DNA from: Thermococci archaeon
GTDB lineage: Archaea; Methanobacteriota_B; Thermococci; Thermococcales; Thermococcaceae
Assembly (NCBI GenBank): GCA_003663695.1
Contig: QMUB01000108.1
Location: 1-5,245, forward strand
DNA length: 5,245 nucleotides
Direction of reading: 5' to 3'
In this document: positions 4,617 to 5,245 of the stretch, in pieces
How positions within the stretch are numbered: the stretch's first letter is position 1
How the letters are laid out: the number at the start of each line of letters is the position of its first letter
Position numbers and translations under genes: made by a program
The notes under the pieces: generated by a model
What the model was told of the DNA's origin: nothing
Seen by the model: the letters and a program-made list of their open reading frames with translations, nothing else
Database searches by the model: none

Positions 4617-5245
4617 AGTATTTAACCCTCGGATCGAGCAATGCATAGACTATATCCACTATCAAGCTTATCACTCCCACAAAGAACGCAAAGAACACCA
4701 CTGCACCCTGGATGGCATTGTAATCCCTGTAATCTATCCTATCGACTATAAATGTTCCCATTCCGGGCCAGTTGAATGTTGTCTCTGTCAGAACGGCACC
4801 ACCCAAAAGTATGGCAAATTGGAGTCCCATTAGGGTTATAACGGGAATAAAGGCATTCTTTAACGCATACCAAGTTACTTTCCAGTCCTTCACACCTCTG
4901 GCGTGGTAAGCCCTTATGAAATCTTGGCTCAGCACATCAACCATATTGTTTCTGACGAGCCTCGTGTATGCTCCGCTCAAAACGACACCTAGGGTAAAAC
5001 TGGGTAAAACTAAATGTTTTAATGTGCTTATTAGAGCTTCCTTGTTTGTGGTGAGTATGCTGTCCAGCACGTAGAGGCCCGTCATCCTATGAAGCTCCAC
5101 TCCCGGGCTAATTCTGCCCGAAGTCGGCAATATATGAAAGTGAACTCCAAAGAGGTATTGAAGCATCATTCCAAACCATGGGATGAATAGCGTGTAAGCC
5201 ACTATGCTGTAGATTCTCATTGATGTGTCAATTTTTGAACCCTTC
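4615..5245 (-). CDS. dppB: Dpp/Opp-family ABC transporter permease (DppB-type), 5' end missing
   Basis: The C-terminal 209 or so residues of the second permease subunit; the gene enters from the right edge. The frame is open to base 5245, and the residues before the ATG at 5218-5220 (KGSKIDTS) match the interior of DppB proteins, so that ATG is not the start. Family members run to about 320-340 residues, so roughly a third lies outside. Visible features are a membrane segment around 5150-5214 leading into HILPTSGRI; the TGLYVLDSIL loop; helices near 4957-5016 and 4789-4854; the EAA loop (4840-4923) with DFIRAYHARGVKDW and NAFIPV; the VLTETTFNWPGMG segment near 4761-4799; and the classic ending YALLDPRVKY. 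It is the first visible gene of the operon, with the promoter and any solute-binding protein gene expected further upstream. Subunit identity is certain; the transported substrate is not. Confidence 0.95.
   Translation of the reverse strand, partial: KGSKIDTSMRIYSIVAYTLFIPWFGMMLQYLFGVHFHILPTSGRISPGVELHRMTGLYVLDSILTTNKEALISTLKHLVLPSFTLGVVLSGAYTRLVRNNMVDVLSQDFIRAYHARGVKDWKVTWYALKNAFIPVITLMGLQFAILLGGAVLTETTFNWPGMGTFIVDRIDYRDYNAIQGAVVFFAFFVGVISLIVDIVYALLDPRVKY

Noticed and set aside
4646..5220. ATG at 5220 as the true start of dppB
   Set aside because: The frame is open to the window edge and the preceding residues match the interior of DppB proteins; a 201-residue product would lack its first membrane segments.

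Overview
The window looks like hyperthermophilic archaeal DNA, most likely from the Thermococcales (Pyrococcus/Thermococcus/Palaeococcus type). The grounds are GGTG/GGAGGTG ribosome-binding sites just ahead of the starts, a BRE plus TTTATAAC-type TATA promoter, heavy AGA/AGG and ATA codon use, dense gene packing, and the gene families present. This placement is inference from style; no rRNA or other marker gene is present.

Left part, minus strand. Positions 1-240 hold the 5' end of a nitroreductase-family gene that runs off the left edge and is broken by two in-frame stops (TAG 172-174, TGA 166-168). Positions 241-387 are intergenic. Positions 388-1134 encode a complete PhnP-like metallo-beta-lactamase-fold phosphodiesterase with its own clear promoter and RBS. 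Positions 1135-1338 are a divergent intergenic region.

Middle, plus strand. Positions 1339-1803 encode a complete Mut7-C (PIN-like) protein with a C-terminal zinc ribbon, a predicted RNase. Its 3' end overlaps the 3' end of the next gene tail to tail by 16 bp.

Right part, minus strand. Positions 1788-5245 hold four genes of an ABC importer of the dipeptide/oligopeptide (Dpp/Opp) family, transcribed from right to left: permease dppB (5' end cut off by the right edge), permease dppC, ATPase dppD and ATPase dppF. Junctions are tight (10 nt gap, 5 nt gap, 8 nt overlap). Each downstream gene has a strong Shine-Dalgarno motif lying in the end of the preceding gene, so the four genes form one translationally packed operon. 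Two permeases and two ATPases make up the membrane transporter. The extracellular solute-binding protein that sets its substrate is not in the window and would be expected upstream of dppB. The substrate may be peptides or, as for some Thermococcales members of this family, oligosaccharides.

No rRNA, tRNA, CRISPR array, insertion sequence or defence system was seen. No stretch over 300 bases lacks a gene. Nothing here looks like a wholly new system. The item most worth a second look is the doubly interrupted nitroreductase, where two compensating one-base changes in short homopolymer runs would restore an open frame.
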